From the NCBI GenBank assembly GCA_905221345.1, contig CAJNCW010000003.1:62001-126000 (forward strand): DNA of 64,000 nt. The letters run 5' to 3'. Positions 1 to 9,015 of this stretch are shown piece by piece; position 1 is the stretch's first letter, and each line of letters opens with the position of its first letter. The DNA comes from a bacterium. Lineage in GTDB: Bacteria; Bacillota; Bacilli; Lactobacillales; Streptococcaceae. The position numbers and the translations under genes were made by a program. The notes below the pieces were generated by a model, which saw only the letters and a list, made by a program, of their open reading frames with translations, did no database searches and had not been told where the DNA came from.

Positions 1-1
1 A

Positions 2-1324
2 CTCTCTATCTTTAAAGCTGCGCGCAAGTTGAAGGACAAACTAGGTGAAAACGTCATCCGTCAAACCATCATTTCTCACGCAACAAGTGTATCCGATATG
101 CTCGAACTAGCCATTATGCTGAAGGAAGTCGGCTTGGTGGATGCCCAAAAAGCCCGCGTTCAGATTGTTCCCCTCTTTGAAACGATCGAGGACTTGGATC
201 ACTCAGAAGAAACCATGAGAAGATATTTCTCACTTCCTTTGGCTAAAAAATGGATTGCTTCAAAAGACAACTACCAAGAAATCATGCTTGGCTACTCTGA
301 TAGTAACAAGGACGGTGGTTACCTGTCATCATGTTGGACTCTATATAAAGCTCAACAGCAACTGACTGCTATTGGGGATGAATTTGGCGTTAAGGTTACT
401 TTCTTCCACGGTCGTGGTGGTACTGTGGGTCGTGGTGGTGGACCAACTTATGAAGCTATCACATCCCAACCACTCAAGTCTATTAAGGACCGCATCCGTC
501 TGACTGAGCAGGGAGAAGTCATTGGAAACAAATACGGTAACAAAGATGCAGCCTACTATAACCTTGAAATGCTGGTTTCTGCTGCCATTAACCGTATGAT
601 TACCAAGAAGAAGAGTGATACCAATACGTCAAATCGTTACGAAGCCATCATGGACCAAGTAGTAGACCGTAGCTATGATATCTACCGTGATTTGGTCTTT
701 GGAAATGAACATTTCTATGACTATTTCTTTGAATCAAGCCCAATCAAGGCTATCTCAAGCTTTAATATCGGTTCGCGTCCAGCAGCTCGTAAGACCATCA
801 CTGAAATCGGCGGTTTGCGTGCTATCCCTTGGGTCTTCTCATGGTCACAAAGTCGTGTCATGTTTCCTGGCTGGTATGGCGTGGGTTCAAGCTTCAAAGA
901 ATTTATTGATCAAGATTCTGATAATATTGAGATCCTCCGTGACATGTACCAAAACTGGCCTTTCTTCCAATCCCTGCTCTCTAATGTGGACATGGTCTTA
1001 TCTAAGTCTAACATGAACATTGCCTTCGAATATGCCAAGCTCTGTGAAGATGAAGAAGTGCAGGCTATCTACTACACTATTTTAGATGAATGGCAGTTGA
1101 CTAAGGACGTTATTTTAGCTATCGAAGGTTATGACGAACTCTTGGCAGAAAACTCTTACCTAAAAGACAGTCTAAACTATCGTATGCCTTACTTTAATAT
1201 CCTGAACTACATCCAGTTGGAGTTGATCAAACGTCAACGTCGCGGTGAATTATCAGCTGATGAAGAAAGACTAATCCATACAACTATTAACGGAATTGCA
1301 ACCGGTTTGCGTAATTCAGGCTGA
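2..1324 (+). CDS. ppc: Phosphoenolpyruvate carboxylase, C-terminal part (5' end outside window)
   Basis: The reading frame is open from base 2, so this is the last 440 residues of a longer protein. PEP carboxylase adds bicarbonate to phosphoenolpyruvate to make oxaloacetate, which refills the TCA-derived amino acid pool in streptococci that lack a full cycle. Visible family marks are the glycine-rich loop [13 protein letters not shown] near window residue 140, the [11 protein letters not shown] segment after it, and the GSRPAARK stretch. The chain ends in LRNSG, matching the short conserved C-terminus of the family. A hairpin terminator follows directly, so the gene ends its transcription unit. 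Confidence 0.96.
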   Translation, partial: LSIFKAARKLKDKLGENVIRQTIISHATSVSDMLELAIMLKEVGLVDAQKARVQIVPLFETIEDLDHSEETMRRYFSLPLAKKWIASKDNYQEIMLGYSDSNKDGGYLSSCWTLYKAQQQLTAIGDEFGVKVTFFHGRGGTVGRGGGPTYEAITSQPLKSIKDRIRLTEQGEVIGNKYGNKDAAYYNLEMLVSAAINRMITKKKSDTNTSNRYEAIMDQVVDRSYDIYRDLVFGNEHFYDYFFESSPIKAISSFNIGSRPAARKTITEIGGLRAIPWVFSWSQSRVMFPGWYGVGSSFKEFIDQDSDNIEILRDMYQNWPFFQSLLSNVDMVLSKSNMNIAFEYAKLCEDEEVQAIYYTILDEWQLTKDVILAIEGYDELLAENSYLKDSLNYRMPYFNILNYIQLELIKRQRRGELSADEERLIHTTINGIATGLRNSG

Positions 1325-1332
1325 TATTCTAC

Positions 1333-1366
1333 AAACTTCCTCTTTTTTCAAGGGGAAGTTTTTGAA
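1333..1366 (+). terminator. Rho-independent terminator after ppc
   Basis: An 8-bp stem (AAACTTCC with GGAAGTTT) closes a loop of 13 bases and runs into a T stretch just after the ppc stop codon. Confidence 0.7.
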
Positions 1367-1392
1367 TTGTTTAAAAAATTCTAAAAATAGTA

Positions 1393-1420
1393 TTGACAAG
1401 TAGTTGAAAAATGGTATAAT
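1393..1420 (+). promoter_or_regulatory. Sigma-A promoter of the T-box/ABC transporter unit
   Basis: TTGACA at 1393-1398 and TATAAT at 1415-1420 are separated by 16 bp. The -10 is also of the extended TGG-TATAAT form. Transcription would start near 1427 and cover the T-box leader. Confidence 0.85.
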
Positions 1421-1426
1421 TGAAAC

Positions 1427-1662
1427 ATTCAGAAAGTAATCATGCTTGTTTTTTTAGAGAGTCTGTGGTTGGTGAAAGCAGATAGATGAAATTGATGAAA
1501 TTGGGCTGAATGTACTTAAGAATTTGAAATCATAAAAATTCGGTGAGCACACCTTACAGTGCAACTCGTTATTGCGAGAAAGAGCGATAGGGATATTCCC
1601 TATAATTGAGGTGGCACCGCGCATCGACGTCCTCACACAAGTTTTTTGTGTGAGGACTTTTT
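1427..1662 (+). promoter_or_regulatory. T-box leader (tRNA-sensing riboswitch) of ABC transporter operon
   Basis: The leader carries the T-box core GAGGTGGCACCGCG at 1608-1621, a GA-rich AGAGAG motif at about 1456-1462, and a strong terminator with a 12-bp stem (1629-1640 with 1646-1657) followed by five Ts. Such leaders read through when uncharged tRNA pairs with the specifier codon and the T-box bulge. The probable specifier loop lies at GAATGTAC (1508-1515). TAC (Tyr, 1513-1515) sits where ATC sits in the ileS T-box of this same window; TGT (Cys) is the alternative. No TGG (Trp) is at that position. The amino acid sensed is therefore unsettled. Confidence 0.85.
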
Positions 1663-1755
1663 CTATGGGGAGGAAAGATATTGGAATTTAAACGATGGCA
1701 TCACTTGATGATGTGATTTAAAAAGTTAAGGTAAAAGAATTAAGGAGAAAGAAAA

Positions 1756-2751
1756 ATGAAAAATAAACGTTTGATTGGAATTGTCGCTGGATTAGCAGTA
1801 TTGGTAGTGGCTAGCTTGATTTATTCATCTATGAACAAGCCAGTAGCTAAGGAAGAGCAAAAGGTTGCTAAGGTTGGTGTCCTTCAATTTGTTAGCCACC
1901 CTTCCTTGGACTTGATTTACCAAGGGATTCAAGATGGACTAGCTGAAGAAGGCTATAAAGGTGACCAAGTAAAAATCGACTTTATGAACTCTGAAGGGGA
2001 TCAGAGCAAGGTTGCAACCATGAGTAAACAGTTAGTAGCAAATGGAAATGACGTTGTTGTTGGGATTGCGACACCAGCGGCTCAAGGACTCGCTAGTGCT
2101 ACAAAAGACCTACCAGTTATCATGGCTGCTATTACAGACCCAATCGGTGCTAACTTGGTCAAAGATTTGAAAAAACCAGGTGGCAACATCACAGGGGTAT
2201 CAGATCACAACCCTGCTGAACAACAAGTAGAGTTGATTAAAACTCTCACACCAAATGTCAAAACAATCGGCGCTCTCTACTCAAGTAGCGAAGATAACTC
2301 AAAAACACAGGTAGAAGAATTCAAGGCCTATGCTGAAAAAGCAGGTTTGACAGTCGAAACATTTGCCGTTCCTTCAACAAATGAAATTGCTTCAACAGTT
2401 AATGTCATGACCAGCAAGGTCGATGCGATTTGGGTTCCAATTGACAACACCATCGCATCCGCATTCTCAACAGTTGTTTCAAGTAATCAAACAGCTAAAA
2501 AGCCAATCTACCCAAGTGCCACTGCCATGGTAGAAGCAGGTGGATTAGCATCTGTAGTAGTTGACCAACACGATCTTGGTGTGGCTACTGGTAAGATGAT
2601 TGCCAAAGTTTTGAAAGGTGAAAAACCAGCTGATACGCCAGTTAATGTCTTTTCAACTGGTAAGTCAGTGATTAATAAAAAACTAGCGCAGGAATTTGGT
2701 ATCACCATTCCTGAGTCTGTTCTAAAAGAAGCAGGACAAGTGATTGAATAA
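1756..2751 (+). CDS. ABC transporter substrate-binding protein, TrpX-like
   Basis: This 331-residue protein belongs to the ABC_sub_bind family (PF04392) and is the extracellular binding subunit of the three-gene importer encoded here. An N-terminal hydrophobic segment (about residues 5-25) follows basic residues, without a lipobox cysteine, so it is probably an uncleaved anchor or a non-lipoprotein signal. Periplasmic-binding-protein character is seen in VGVLQFVSHPSLD and the two-lobed length. Family members are annotated as tryptophan or general aromatic amino acid binders (TrpX). The T-box leader in front supports an amino acid substrate; which one is uncertain. A good SD, AAGGAGAAAG, precedes the ATG. 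Confidence 0.85.
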   Translation: MKNKRLIGIVAGLAVLVVASLIYSSMNKPVAKEEQKVAKVGVLQFVSHPSLDLIYQGIQDGLAEEGYKGDQVKIDFMNSEGDQSKVATMSKQLVANGNDVVVGIATPAAQGLASATKDLPVIMAAITDPIGANLVKDLKKPGGNITGVSDHNPAEQQVELIKTLTPNVKTIGALYSSSEDNSKTQVEEFKAYAEKAGLTVETFAVPSTNEIASTVNVMTSKVDAIWVPIDNTIASAFSTVVSSNQTAKKPIYPSATAMVEAGGLASVVVDQHDLGVATGKMIAKVLKGEKPADTPVNVFSTGKSVINKKLAQEFGITIPESVLKEAGQVIE

Positions 2752-2816
2752 AGATAAAGGAGGAGTTGGACACATCTCCTCCCATTTTTACTAAAGAAAG
2801 AAATGAGTGAAAGATT

Positions 2817-3683
2817 ATGATAGTATCCATTATTTCTCAGGGGATGGTCTGGGCGATTTTAGGTTTGGGAATCTTTATGACTTTTCGAATTTTGAATTTC
2901 CCTGATATGACTACTGAAGGTTCTTTTCCTCTTGGGGGAGCAGTAGCTGTAACCTTGATAACACAGGGAGTCAATCCGTTTTTAGCAACCCTAGCCGCAG
3001 TAGGAGCGGGCTGTCTAGCTGGAATGGCGACGGGACTCCTATATACCAAAGGAAAAATCCCAACCCTCTTATCAGGAATTTTGGTTATGACTTCCTGCCA
3101 TTCCATCATGCTCATGATTATGGGACGTGCCAATCTGGGGCTTCTTGGAACCAAGCAAATTCAGGATGTCTTGCCTTTTGATTCAGATTTCAATCAACTG
3201 CTGACTGGATTAATCTTTGTAGCTCTTGTAATTGGTCTCATGCTCTTTTTCCTTGATACCAAACTAGGTCAAGCCTACATCGCTACAGGTGACAATCCTG
3301 ATATGGCTCGTAGCTTTGGTATCAATACGGGACGAATGGAACTTATGGGCCTGGTTCTCTCAAATGGGATCATCGCGCTTGCAGGAGCCTTAATTGCTCA
3401 ACAAGAAGGATACGCGGATGTTTCTCGAGGAATCGGCGTGATTGTCGTAGGCCTTGCTAGCTTGATTATTGGTGAGGTTTTGTTCAAGAGTTTGACCTTG
3501 GCAGAGCGTCTCATGACCATCGTTGTGGGGTCTATTGCTTATCAGTTCCTCGTTTGGGGAGTGATTGCTCTTGGGTTTAATACAAGTTATCTTCGTTTGT
3601 ACAGCGCCTTGATTTTGGCAGTTTGCCTTATGATTCCAACCTTCAAAAGCAAATACCTGAAAGGAGTCAAGTTTAGCAAATGA
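2817..3683 (+). CDS. ABC transporter permease (TrpY-like)
   Basis: A very hydrophobic 288-residue protein with about eight predicted membrane segments, of the BPD_transp_2 (branched-chain/sugar-type) permease group that pairs with ABC_sub_bind receptors. The phrase LNFPDMTTEGSFPLGGAVA near residue 25 is typical of this family. It forms the channel for the ligand delivered by the upstream binding protein and lies 65 bp after it. Its stop overlaps the start of the ATPase by four bases, indicating translational coupling. Confidence 0.88.
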   Translation: MIVSIISQGMVWAILGLGIFMTFRILNFPDMTTEGSFPLGGAVAVTLITQGVNPFLATLAAVGAGCLAGMATGLLYTKGKIPTLLSGILVMTSCHSIMLMIMGRANLGLLGTKQIQDVLPFDSDFNQLLTGLIFVALVIGLMLFFLDTKLGQAYIATGDNPDMARSFGINTGRMELMGLVLSNGIIALAGALIAQQEGYADVSRGIGVIVVGLASLIIGEVLFKSLTLAERLMTIVVGSIAYQFLVWGVIALGFNTSYLRLYSALILAVCLMIPTFKSKYLKGVKFSK

Positions 3684-4438
3684 CAGCAATTGTAGAATTA
3701 AAAAATGCTACCAAAGTCATCACGAATGGCTTTGATGAGGAAAAAATCATTCTTAATGATGTTTCTCTTGAAATTTTCGAACATGATTTCATTACCATCT
3801 TAGGTGGAAATGGAGCTGGGAAGTCAACTCTTTTTAACACTATTGCAGGTACCCTACCTTTAACAAGTGGAAGTATCCGTATCATGGGCGAGGACGTGAC
3901 GCATTTTTCACCTGAAAAGAGGGCTAAGTACTTGTCTCGTGTCTTTCAGGATCCTAAAATGGGTACGGCTCCTCGTATGACGGTGGCGGAAAATCTCTTG
4001 ATTGCCAAGTTTCGTGGTGAGAAGAGAGGACTCCTTCCTAGAAGGCTATCAAGTCATAGGGAAGAATTTCAGGCTACCATTGAAAAAGTGGGAAATGGCC
4101 TTGAAAAACACCTTGACACTCCGATTGAATTTCTTTCAGGTGGCCAGCGCCAGGCCTTGAGTCTCTTGATGGCTACCTTGAAGCGACCAGAGTTGCTCTT
4201 GTTGGATGAACACACAGCAGCCCTTGATCCAAAAACCAGTGTGGCCTTGATGGAGTTAACAGATGACTTTGTCAGCAAGGATCATCTAACAGCCTTGATG
4301 ATTACCCACCATATGGAGGATGCACTGAAGTATGGAAATCGTCTGATAGTCATGAAGGAAGGCCGTATCATCCAAGATCTCAATAAAGAAGAAAAAGCTA
4401 AGATGAAAATTTCAGACTACTATCAATTATTTGAATAG
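3680..4438 (+). CDS. ABC transporter ATP-binding protein (TrpZ-like)
   Basis: A 252-residue nucleotide-binding subunit. Walker A is GGNGAGKST (about residues 42-50), the signature is LSGGQRQALSLL (about 152), Walker B is LLLLDEHTAALD (about 172), and the switch histidine lies in MITHHMED. It powers the importer made with the two genes upstream. The Walker B glutamate is followed by HTAALD rather than the usual PTAALD, as is common in this subgroup. Start and preceding stop overlap (ATGA). A strong terminator follows. Confidence 0.92.
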   Translation: MTAIVELKNATKVITNGFDEEKIILNDVSLEIFEHDFITILGGNGAGKSTLFNTIAGTLPLTSGSIRIMGEDVTHFSPEKRAKYLSRVFQDPKMGTAPRMTVAENLLIAKFRGEKRGLLPRRLSSHREEFQATIEKVGNGLEKHLDTPIEFLSGGQRQALSLLMATLKRPELLLLDEHTAALDPKTSVALMELTDDFVSKDHLTALMITHHMEDALKYGNRLIVMKEGRIIQDLNKEEKAKMKISDYYQLFE

Positions 4439-4472
4439 ATGAGTTAAGTAATCATCAAAAAATAGAGAAGAG

Positions 4473-4508
4473 AAACTTAGAAACATGGAAGTGTTTCTGA
4501 GTTTTTTT
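4473..4508 (+). terminator. Terminator of the ABC transporter operon
   Basis: A 13-bp perfect stem (4473-4485 with 4492-4504), loop TGGAAG, followed by Ts. Confidence 0.88.
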
Positions 4509-4568
4509 ATCTCCTTTTTCTATCTAGAAAAATAAGGCAAAGAGAATTACGGAAAGCGTATGAAATGG

Positions 4569-4597
4569 TTTACTTTTTTTCAGAAATAAGCTATACT
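4569..4597 (+). promoter_or_regulatory. Probable promoter of dnaG-rpoD
   Basis: TTTACT at 4569-4574 and TATACT at 4592-4597 with 17-bp spacing, 39 bp before the dnaG start. Confidence 0.6.
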
Positions 4598-4635
4598 AGT
4601 TTACGTGAAACTATGATAAGATGGAGGTATTGTGT

Positions 4636-6396
4636 ATGGTTGACAAGCAAGTCATTGAAGAAATCAAAAACAATGCCAACATTGTGGAAGTCATAGGTGA
4701 TGTGATTTCTTTACAAAAGGCTGGACGGAACTATTTAGGGCTCTGTCCTTTTCATGGTGAAAAGACCCCCTCTTTCAACGTTGTGGAAGACAAGCAGTTT
4801 TATCACTGTTTTGGATGTGGGCGCTCAGGAGATGTCTTTAAGTTCATCGAAGAATACCAAGGCGTGTCCTTCATGGAAGCCGTTCAGCTCTTAGGAGAGC
4901 GTGTCGGTATTCAACTAGCTATGCCTGTCCAGTCTCGTCCTCAACAAGCTTCCCCTCATCAAGCTCTATATGATATGCATGAAGAAGCTGCCCGTTTTTA
5001 TCATGCAATCCTCATGACGACCAAGATGGGAGAAGAAGCAAGGGCTTATCTATACGAACGTGGATTGACGGATGATGTTCTGAAGCACTTTCAAATTGGA
5101 CTGGCTCCGGCAGAGAGAACCTATCTCTACCAACGTTTAGCTGACAAGTTTAATGAAAAGGATTTATTGGATTCGGGCTTGTTTTACTTGTCAGATGGCA
5201 ATCAGTTTTATGATACTTTTTTCGGACGAATCATCTTTCCTTTGACCAATGACAAGGGGCAGGTTATTGCCTTTTCAGGTCGTATCTGGCAAGAAACGGA
5301 TAGTCAGACTGCCAAGTATAAAAATAGTCGCTCGACTGCAATTTTTAACAAGAGTTACGAATTGTATCATTTGGACAAGGCAAAAAAGGGAACAGGTAAG
5401 ATCACAGAGCTCTATCTGATGGAAGGCTTCATGGATGTGATTGCAGCCTACCGTGCTGGTATAGAAAATGCTGTAGCTTCCATGGGAACAGCCTTAAGCA
5501 AGGAGCATGTTGACCACCTCAAACGCTTTACCAAAAAAATTGTTCTCAGCTATGATGGCGATAAGGCAGGGCAGGCGGCAACAGCCAAGGCACTAGAGGA
5601 GTTAAAAGATTTTTCAGTGGAGGTTGTTCGAGTACCTGATGCCATGGACCCAGATGAATATTTGCAAAAGAATTCTGCGGAAGACCTAGCATACCTCTTA
5701 ACCAAGACTCGTATCAGTCCTATAGAGTTCTATATTCACCAGCTCAAGCCTGATAATAGTGATAACTTGCAGGCGCAAATTGAGTTCATTGAAAAGATTG
5801 CACCCCTAATCGCCAAAGAAAAGTCTATCACTGCCCAGAATTCTTATATCCACATTCTGGCGGATAATCTACCTTCTTTTGATTACCAGCAGGTGGAACA
5901 GATAGTAAATGAAAGTCGAATTGTTCAAAGGCAGGAAAGAGTCAAAGAGGAGCAACCTCCGGCAGCGATTAGTTTACCTGTAACGCGGCAACTGACAGCA
6001 GTCATGAGAGCAGAGGCGCATCTCCTCTATAGGATGGCTGAGAACCCAGTTGTGTTAAATGACTACCGATTAAGAGAAGATTTTTTCTTTGATACCCCAG
6101 AATTTCAGATTCTTTACGAATTATTAAGTGAGCAGGGAGAAGTCGGCTCAGAGGAACTTTCTCATCAGACGCCTGAGGTTGAAAATGCTTGGTACCACGT
6201 GCTTAGCTTGGATTTGCCAGTTGAGATGTCGCCTCAAGAGCTAGCGGAAGTCGAAGCGACTCGAAACCGAGCCCTCCTCAGCAAGGACAATTTAAGAATT
6301 AAAAAGAAAGTGCAGGAAGCTAGTCATGTAGGAGATACAGACACAGCCTTGGAAGAATTGCAACGATTGATTTCCCAAAAGAGAAGAATGGAGTAA
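4636..6396 (+). CDS. dnaG: DNA primase DnaG
   Basis: Synthesises the RNA primers for replication, working with the replicative helicase. The N-terminal CHC2 zinc finger is visible as [11 protein letters not shown] and [11 protein letters not shown] (residues about 40-70). The TOPRIM catalytic core follows, with [12 protein letters not shown] and [13 protein letters not shown], and the C-terminal helicase-interaction domain is poorly conserved as usual. I start at 4636 (586 residues) because the in-frame ATG at 4621 is part of the ribosome binding site GGAGGT at 4623-4628. It lies three bases upstream of rpoD, the classic macromolecular-synthesis pairing; rpsU is not next to it. Confidence 0.96.
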   Translation: MVDKQVIEEIKNNANIVEVIGDVISLQKAGRNYLGLCPFHGEKTPSFNVVEDKQFYHCFGCGRSGDVFKFIEEYQGVSFMEAVQLLGERVGIQLAMPVQSRPQQASPHQALYDMHEEAARFYHAILMTTKMGEEARAYLYERGLTDDVLKHFQIGLAPAERTYLYQRLADKFNEKDLLDSGLFYLSDGNQFYDTFFGRIIFPLTNDKGQVIAFSGRIWQETDSQTAKYKNSRSTAIFNKSYELYHLDKAKKGTGKITELYLMEGFMDVIAAYRAGIENAVASMGTALSKEHVDHLKRFTKKIVLSYDGDKAGQAATAKALEELKDFSVEVVRVPDAMDPDEYLQKNSAEDLAYLLTKTRISPIEFYIHQLKPDNSDNLQAQIEFIEKIAPLIAKEKSITAQNSYIHILADNLPSFDYQQVEQIVNESRIVQRQERVKEEQPPAAISLPVTRQLTAVMRAEAHLLYRMAENPVVLNDYRLREDFFFDTPEFQILYELLSEQGEVGSEELSHQTPEVENAWYHVLSLDLPVEMSPQELAEVEATRNRALLSKDNLRIKKKVQEASHVGDTDTALEELQRLISQKRRME

Positions 6397-6398
6397 TA

Positions 6399-7508
6399 AT
6401 GGCAACAAAACAAAAAGAAGTAACGACATTTGATGTGCAAGTAGCAGACTTTATCCGTAACCACAAAAAAACAGGAACAGCAACAGATGATGAAATCAAT
6501 TCAAGTCTGGTTATTCCTTTTACCCTAGATGCAGACGGCATTGAAGACCTTTTGCAACGGATTCAGGATGCTGGCATTTCTATCACGGATAACGAAGGAA
6601 ATCCAAGTGCGCGTGTTCTTAGTACAGAAGAAGAACCAGAACTCAGTGATGAGGACTTGATTGGCTCAACTTCTGCCAAGGTTAATGACCCTGTCCGTAT
6701 GTATTTGAAGGAAATCGGGGTTGTTCCTCTCTTGACCAACGAAGAGGAAAAAGAATTGGCCCTAGCAGTTGAGGCTGGTGATATCGAAGCCAAACAACGT
6801 CTTGCAGAAGCCAACCTTCGTTTGGTGGTTTCCATCGCTAAACGCTACGTAGGGCGTGGCATGCAGTTTCTTGACTTGATCCAAGAAGGAAACATGGGCT
6901 TGATGAAGGCCGTTGACAAGTTTGACTATTCAAAAGGATTCAAGTTTTCAACTTACGCAACTTGGTGGATTCGTCAGGCAATCACTCGTGCCATCGCTGA
7001 CCAGGCTCGTACCATTCGTATCCCTGTCCACATGGTTGAAACCATTAACAAGCTTGTCCGTGAACAGCGGAATCTCCTTCAAGAATTAGGGCAAGATCCA
7101 ACTCCTGAACAAATCGCTGAGCGTATGGATATGACACCTGACAAGGTCCGTGAAATCTTGAAAATCGCCCAAGAACCAGTTTCGCTTGAAACACCGATTG
7201 GTGAAGAGGACGATAGCCATCTTGGGGACTTTATCGAAGACGAAGTGATTGAAAATCCAGTGGACTACACGACTCGTATCGTTTTGCGTGAGCAGTTGGA
7301 TGAGGTTTTGGATACTCTTACAGACCGTGAAGAAAACGTCTTGCGCTTGCGCTTCGGCCTAGACGATGGGAAAATGCGCACTCTTGAAGATGTTGGGAAA
7401 GTCTTTAACGTGACTCGTGAGCGTATCCGTCAGATTGAGGCTAAGGCTTTGAGAAAATTGCGCCAACCAAGTCGCAGCAAACCCCTTCGTGATTTTATTG
7501 AAGACTAA
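6399..7508 (+). CDS. rpoD: Primary sigma factor RpoD (SigA)
   Basis: The 369-residue housekeeping sigma factor that directs RNA polymerase to -10/-35 promoters. Region 1.2 begins at [11 protein letters not shown] (about 97). Region 2 contains [15 protein letters not shown] and the -10-reading [13 protein letters not shown]. Region 3 follows from about residue 205. Region 4 ends in the -35-binding helix-turn-helix [18 protein letters not shown]. The short N-terminus lacks the acidic region 1.1 of proteobacterial RpoD and matches Gram-positive SigA. Two bases separate it from dnaG, so the two are co-transcribed. Confidence 0.97.
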   Translation: MATKQKEVTTFDVQVADFIRNHKKTGTATDDEINSSLVIPFTLDADGIEDLLQRIQDAGISITDNEGNPSARVLSTEEEPELSDEDLIGSTSAKVNDPVRMYLKEIGVVPLLTNEEEKELALAVEAGDIEAKQRLAEANLRLVVSIAKRYVGRGMQFLDLIQEGNMGLMKAVDKFDYSKGFKFSTYATWWIRQAITRAIADQARTIRIPVHMVETINKLVREQRNLLQELGQDPTPEQIAERMDMTPDKVREILKIAQEPVSLETPIGEEDDSHLGDFIEDEVIENPVDYTTRIVLREQLDEVLDTLTDREENVLRLRFGLDDGKMRTLEDVGKVFNVTRERIRQIEAKALRKLRQPSRSKPLRDFIED

Positions 7509-7522
7509 GAGTGAGGAATAAC

Positions 7523-7852
7523 ATGGCTTATACAGAAGAGCAAATTGAAAATATCAAAACACGCATTTTAAACGCTTTGGAAGAAGTAATTGACCCTGAG
7601 TTGGGAATTGATATTGTCAACCTAGGTTTGATTTATGAAATTCGTTTTGATGGTGAAACTGGTCACACTGAAATTGATATGACCTTGACAACTATGGGCT
7701 GCCCACTGGCTGACCTCTTAACAGACCAGATACACGATGCGATGACAGATGTGCCTGAGGTAACTAATACCGAAGTTAAATTGGTCTGGTATCCAGCTTG
7801 GACGGTTGAAAAAATGAGCCGATACGCGCGTATCGCCCTAGGAATTAAATAA
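7523..7852 (+). CDS. MIP18/SufT-like iron-sulfur assembly factor (DUF59)
   Basis: A 109-residue DUF59 (PF01883) protein. DPELGIDIVNLGLIYEI near residue 25 and the cysteine in TTMGCPLAD near residue 62 are the family hallmarks. Relatives (SufT, PaaD, MIP18) help mature or deliver Fe-S clusters; the role in streptococci is inferred. The start at 7523 is preferred over an in-frame GTG at 7511 because GTGAGG at 7511-7516 serves as its SD. It follows rpoD by 14 bp and is probably in the dnaG-rpoD transcript. Confidence 0.88.
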   Translation: MAYTEEQIENIKTRILNALEEVIDPELGIDIVNLGLIYEIRFDGETGHTEIDMTLTTMGCPLADLLTDQIHDAMTDVPEVTNTEVKLVWYPAWTVEKMSRYARIALGIK

Positions 7853-7868
7853 AGACTAAGAAAAATGC

Positions 7869-7922
7869 GAGACGATTGGAAATTAGGATAAATTTATCCT
7901 TTTTCCTTTGGTCTCTTCTTTC
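7869..7922 (+). terminator. Probable terminator after the DUF59 gene
   Basis: A perfect 16-bp palindrome, AGGATAAATTTATCCT (7891-7906), lies inside outer arms GAGAC and GTCTC and is followed by a T-rich tract. Confidence 0.55.
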
Positions 7923-7947
7923 TTTTGCTGATTTTCTGGAAATAAAA

Positions 7948-7956
7948 TGGTATAAT
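7948..7956 (+). promoter_or_regulatory. Extended -10 promoter in front of cpoA
   Basis: TGG-TATAAT with no clear -35. It overlaps the first in-frame ATG of the following gene, at 7955. Confidence 0.65.
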
Positions 7957-7963
7957 GAAAGGT

Positions 7964-9007
7964 ATGGAAAACGAAAAATTGCGTGTCAATATGTTAAGTT
8001 CAAGTGAAAAAGTAGCTGGTCAAGGAGTATCAGGCGCCTACCGTGAGTTGGTACGCCTCCTACATCGAGATGCCAAAGACCAGTTGATTGTTACAGAGAA
8101 TCTTCCTGTAGAAGCAGATGTAACTCACTTTCATACCATTGATTTCCCCTATTATTTATCTACTTTCCAAAAGAAACGCTCTGGGAGAAAAATTGGCTAT
8201 GTGCATTTCTTGCCTGATACGCTTGAGGGGAGTTTGAAGATTCCATTTTTCCTAAAAGGAATTGTCAAACGCTATGTTTTTTCCTTTTACAACCGAATGG
8301 AACACTTGGTGGTGGTCAATCCCATGTTTATCGAGGATTTGGTGGCTGCTGGTATACCGCGTGAAAAAGTAACTTACATCCCAAATTTTGTAAACAAAGA
8401 AAAATGGCATCCATTGCCAGCTGAACAAGTTGTACAACTTCGTAAAGAAATGAATCTAGCGGAAGATCAGTTTGTTGTAGTCGGTGCAGGTCAGGTTCAG
8501 AAACGAAAAGGAATTGATGACTTTATCCGTCTTGCTGAGGAATTGCCAGAAATTACCTTTATCTGGGCGGGTGGTTTTTCATTTGGTGGGATGACAGATG
8601 GTTATGAACGCTATAAGAAGATTATGGACAATCCACCAAAAAATCTTATTTTCCCAGGTATTGTTCTGCCAGAGCGGATGCGTGAGTTCTATGCTTTAGC
8701 AGATTTGTTCTTGCTACCAAGTTACAATGAATTATTCCCCATGACCATCTTAGAGGCCGCTAGTTGCGAGGCTCCGATTATGTTAAGGGATTTGGACCTG
8801 TATAAGGTTATTCTTGATGGGAATTATCGTGCTACAAGTGATGTTTCTGAGATGAGAGAAGCAATTCTAGAATACAAGAATGACCCTGAAGCCTTAAAGG
8901 ACTTGAAAGAAAAAGCTCGCGAGATCTCCAAAGAGTACTCTGAGGAGCATTTGTTGGAAATCTGGTTAAAATTTTATCGAGAACAGGCTGCTTTGGGCAA
9001 GAAGTGA
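7964..9007 (+). CDS. cpoA: Glycolipid glycosyltransferase, CpoA-type (galactosylglucosyl-diacylglycerol synthase)
   Basis: A 347-residue GT-B, GT4-family glycosyltransferase. Known pneumococcal CpoA adds galactose to monoglucosyl-diacylglycerol to make the bilayer-forming glycolipid. The N-terminal half is the acceptor domain (MLSSSEKVAGQGVSGAY). The C-terminal domain carries AGQVQKRKGIDDF and the NDP-sugar-binding EX7E motif in NELFPMTILEAAS (about 252-265). The ATG at 7955 lies in the -10 box and cannot be in the transcript, so I start at 7964; this still leaves almost no leader. A TTG at 7979 is another option. The next gene, the presumed preceding step, begins 8 bp downstream. Confidence 0.85.
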   Translation: MENEKLRVNMLSSSEKVAGQGVSGAYRELVRLLHRDAKDQLIVTENLPVEADVTHFHTIDFPYYLSTFQKKRSGRKIGYVHFLPDTLEGSLKIPFFLKGIVKRYVFSFYNRMEHLVVVNPMFIEDLVAAGIPREKVTYIPNFVNKEKWHPLPAEQVVQLRKEMNLAEDQFVVVGAGQVQKRKGIDDFIRLAEELPEITFIWAGGFSFGGMTDGYERYKKIMDNPPKNLIFPGIVLPERMREFYALADLFLLPSYNELFPMTILEAASCEAPIMLRDLDLYKVILDGNYRATSDVSEMREAILEYKNDPEALKDLKEKAREISKEYSEEHLLEIWLKFYREQAALGKK

Positions 9008-9015
9008 GGTAATTT

